A stretch of DNA of 64,000 nucleotides from Polyangiaceae bacterium. Its GTDB lineage: Bacteria; Myxococcota_A; Polyangia; Polyangiales; Polyangiaceae. The number at the start of each line of letters is the position of its first letter. Positions within the stretch are counted from its first letter, which is position 1. Below are positions 63,172 to 64,000 of the stretch, one piece after another. Under the pieces are notes generated by a model. That model did not search any database and had not been told where the DNA came from. It was given only the letters and a program-made list of their open reading frames with translations. The DNA lies in contig JAHBVX010000005.1 of NCBI GenBank assembly GCA_019637295.1, positions 434,001-498,000 on the forward strand, read 5' to 3'. Made by a program: the position numbers and the translations under genes.

Positions 63172-63999
63172 TCAGGTCGTCCGTTCGGCCGAGGGTGCGG
63201 CTGCTTCCGCAGGCGGCGGCGCGGCGGGCAAACCCTCCGGCTCGGGCGCTGCCGCGTCCGGGGCGGGCTTGGCGCCAGGCTCGGCGTGTTTGCGGCGGCT
63301 CGTGATCATGTCCACCGCCATGAGTCCCACTCCGATGCAGATGAAGATGTCCGCCACGTTGAAGGTGGGCCAGTGGTCGGTGATGGTCCAGGTCTTGTAG
63401 AGCTTCGCGATGCCGCGATTCATCGCCTCGATCCAGTCTGCCCGGTAGTCGATGAAGTCCACCACGCTGGAGCGGATGATGCGATCCGAGAGGTTGCCCA
63501 GGGCGCCGCCGAGCACCAGCGGCAGGCCCCACTTCAGCGCGCGCTGACCAGGGGCCAGACGGCTGTATAGCGACACGATGAACGCGATCGCGAGCAGGCT
63601 GACGCCGAGGAAGAAGGGCCGGCGGATGGCCTCGCTCGCGTCGTGCAGCAAGCCCCAGGCGCCGCCTCGGTTGTAGGCGAGAGTGAACAGCAGGTGATCG
63701 TCGATGAGCACGATGGACGGATCGTCCAGCGTGCGCGCGGACAGCACCACCTCGGCCCAGGCCTTGGACGCGATGTCGAGCAGCAGCGCGACGCCCGCCA
63801 GCACACCAAAGAACACATACGTGGGGCGCGCGCGGAGCTGGGCCAGCCCCTCGCGGGTGAGCGGCGCAGGCTCGGACGTCGACTCGACGGGCGGCGCCTC
63901 GACCCCGAGGCTCTCGGCGCTCTCGTCCGCGAGCGCGAGCGTATCGGGCTCGTCGGGCTCCCCCAGCCCAGCATCGCTCGCGCCGGGCGCGTCGGGTTC
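63172..63999 (-). CDS. lspA: Signal peptidase II with N-terminal extension (5' partial)
   Basis: The LspA core (from GTG at 63816) has four helices, GALGNLSDRIIRSSVVDFID and FNVADIFICIGV with both catalytic Asp residues. It cleaves diacylated prolipoproteins. The frame stays open upstream to the window edge and encodes an acidic, Pro/Ala-rich stretch of at least 61 residues with coding-like codon use and no in-frame start except GTG 63816. The true start is probably outside the window. A Pro/Ala-rich tail of about 50 residues ends the protein. It is followed directly by lgt. Confidence 0.88.
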   Translation of the reverse strand, partial: EPDAPGASDAGLGEPDEPDTLALADESAESLGVEAPPVESTSEPAPLTREGLAQLRARPTYVFFGVLAGVALLLDIASKAWAEVVLSARTLDDPSIVLIDDHLLFTLAYNRGGAWGLLHDASEAIRRPFFLGVSLLAIAFIVSLYSRLAPGQRALKWGLPLVLGGALGNLSDRIIRSSVVDFIDYRADWIEAMNRGIAKLYKTWTITDHWPTFNVADIFICIGVGLMAVDMITSRRKHAEPGAKPAPDAAAPEPEGLPAAPPPAEAAAPSAERTT

Positions 64000-64000
64000 A

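Noticed and set aside
61334-63532. 732-aa open frame on the minus strand across folD-side lipoprotein, lgt and lspA
   Set aside because: It is a shadow frame of three well-supported genes; composition is Arg/Gly/Ala-rich with no domain.

Overview
This 64 kb window is a high-GC chromosomal segment, most likely from a myxobacterium of the Polyangia/Polyangiales type (Sorangium-like). The pointers are a MYXO-CTERM-like Cys/TM/Arg sorting motif, a Hanks-type Ser/Thr kinase with an N-terminal zinc ribbon, a pseudokinase with a GYF_2 domain and an AgmX-like C-terminus, many Gly/Thr-rich or Cys-rich lipoproteins, very large TPR proteins, and frequent GTG/TTG starts. I see no rRNA, tRNA, CRISPR array, insertion sequence or prophage. 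Coding density is high and many neighbouring genes overlap by 4 bp (ATGA/GTGA).

Layout. 1-9.3 kb: surface and envelope proteins, namely a partial MYXO-CTERM/beta-propeller fusion, two membrane proteins, an L,D-transpeptidase lipoprotein and a TPR protein with a dead MMP-like zincin domain. 9.3-18.7 kb: a polyprenyl synthase plus GbsR-type regulator operon with an AT-rich palindrome at its start, a DEAD-box helicase, a TPR protein, a TolC-like protein, CcmC/CcmD-like heme export proteins with a 46-aa microprotein, an acyl-CoA dehydrogenase and a PrsW-like protease. 18.8-27 kb: a CehA/McbA-type PHP metallohydrolase, TatB-TatC, the converging ProA-RsfS-RlmH operon, and an acyltransferase/SDR/lipoprotein operon. 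27-36.5 kb: an LD-carboxypeptidase, a 1698-aa TPR protein, a Ser/Thr kinase, a Cys-rich lipoprotein and a TPR membrane protein.

36.5-45.7 kb is the most unusual part. A pseudokinase/GYF_2/AgmX-like protein, a SctJ (YscJ/EscJ)-type ring lipoprotein and an MlaF-like ATPase are joined by 4-bp overlaps. They are followed by two MlaE permeases, a second MlaF-like ATPase and an MCE (MlaD) protein. The two ATPases carry complementary motif defects, which predicts an asymmetric heterodimeric lipid transporter that may work with a ring-forming lipoprotein.

45.7-64 kb: housekeeping and envelope genes, including pyrF, rlmB, a cysteine desulfurase, a hybrid histidine kinase, a parvulin lipoprotein, a response regulator, lnt, leuS with an lptE-like gene, an RNase H-like nuclease, coaE, folD, lgt and lspA. 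All three lipoprotein-maturation enzymes (Lgt, LspA, Lnt) are here, alongside about a dozen predicted lipoproteins.

Regulation. Twelve transcription-unit-leading genes lack a Shine-Dalgarno and have a TAnnnT hexamer 6-10 nt before the start codon, which suggests leaderless transcription is common. Other sites are a GbsR-type operator candidate at 10845-10862, a parS-like 16-mer at 55736-55751, a 12-bp palindrome inside a promoter at 46322-46351, and one clear intrinsic terminator at 54373-54410. All functional calls come from reading the sequence; no database search was run.
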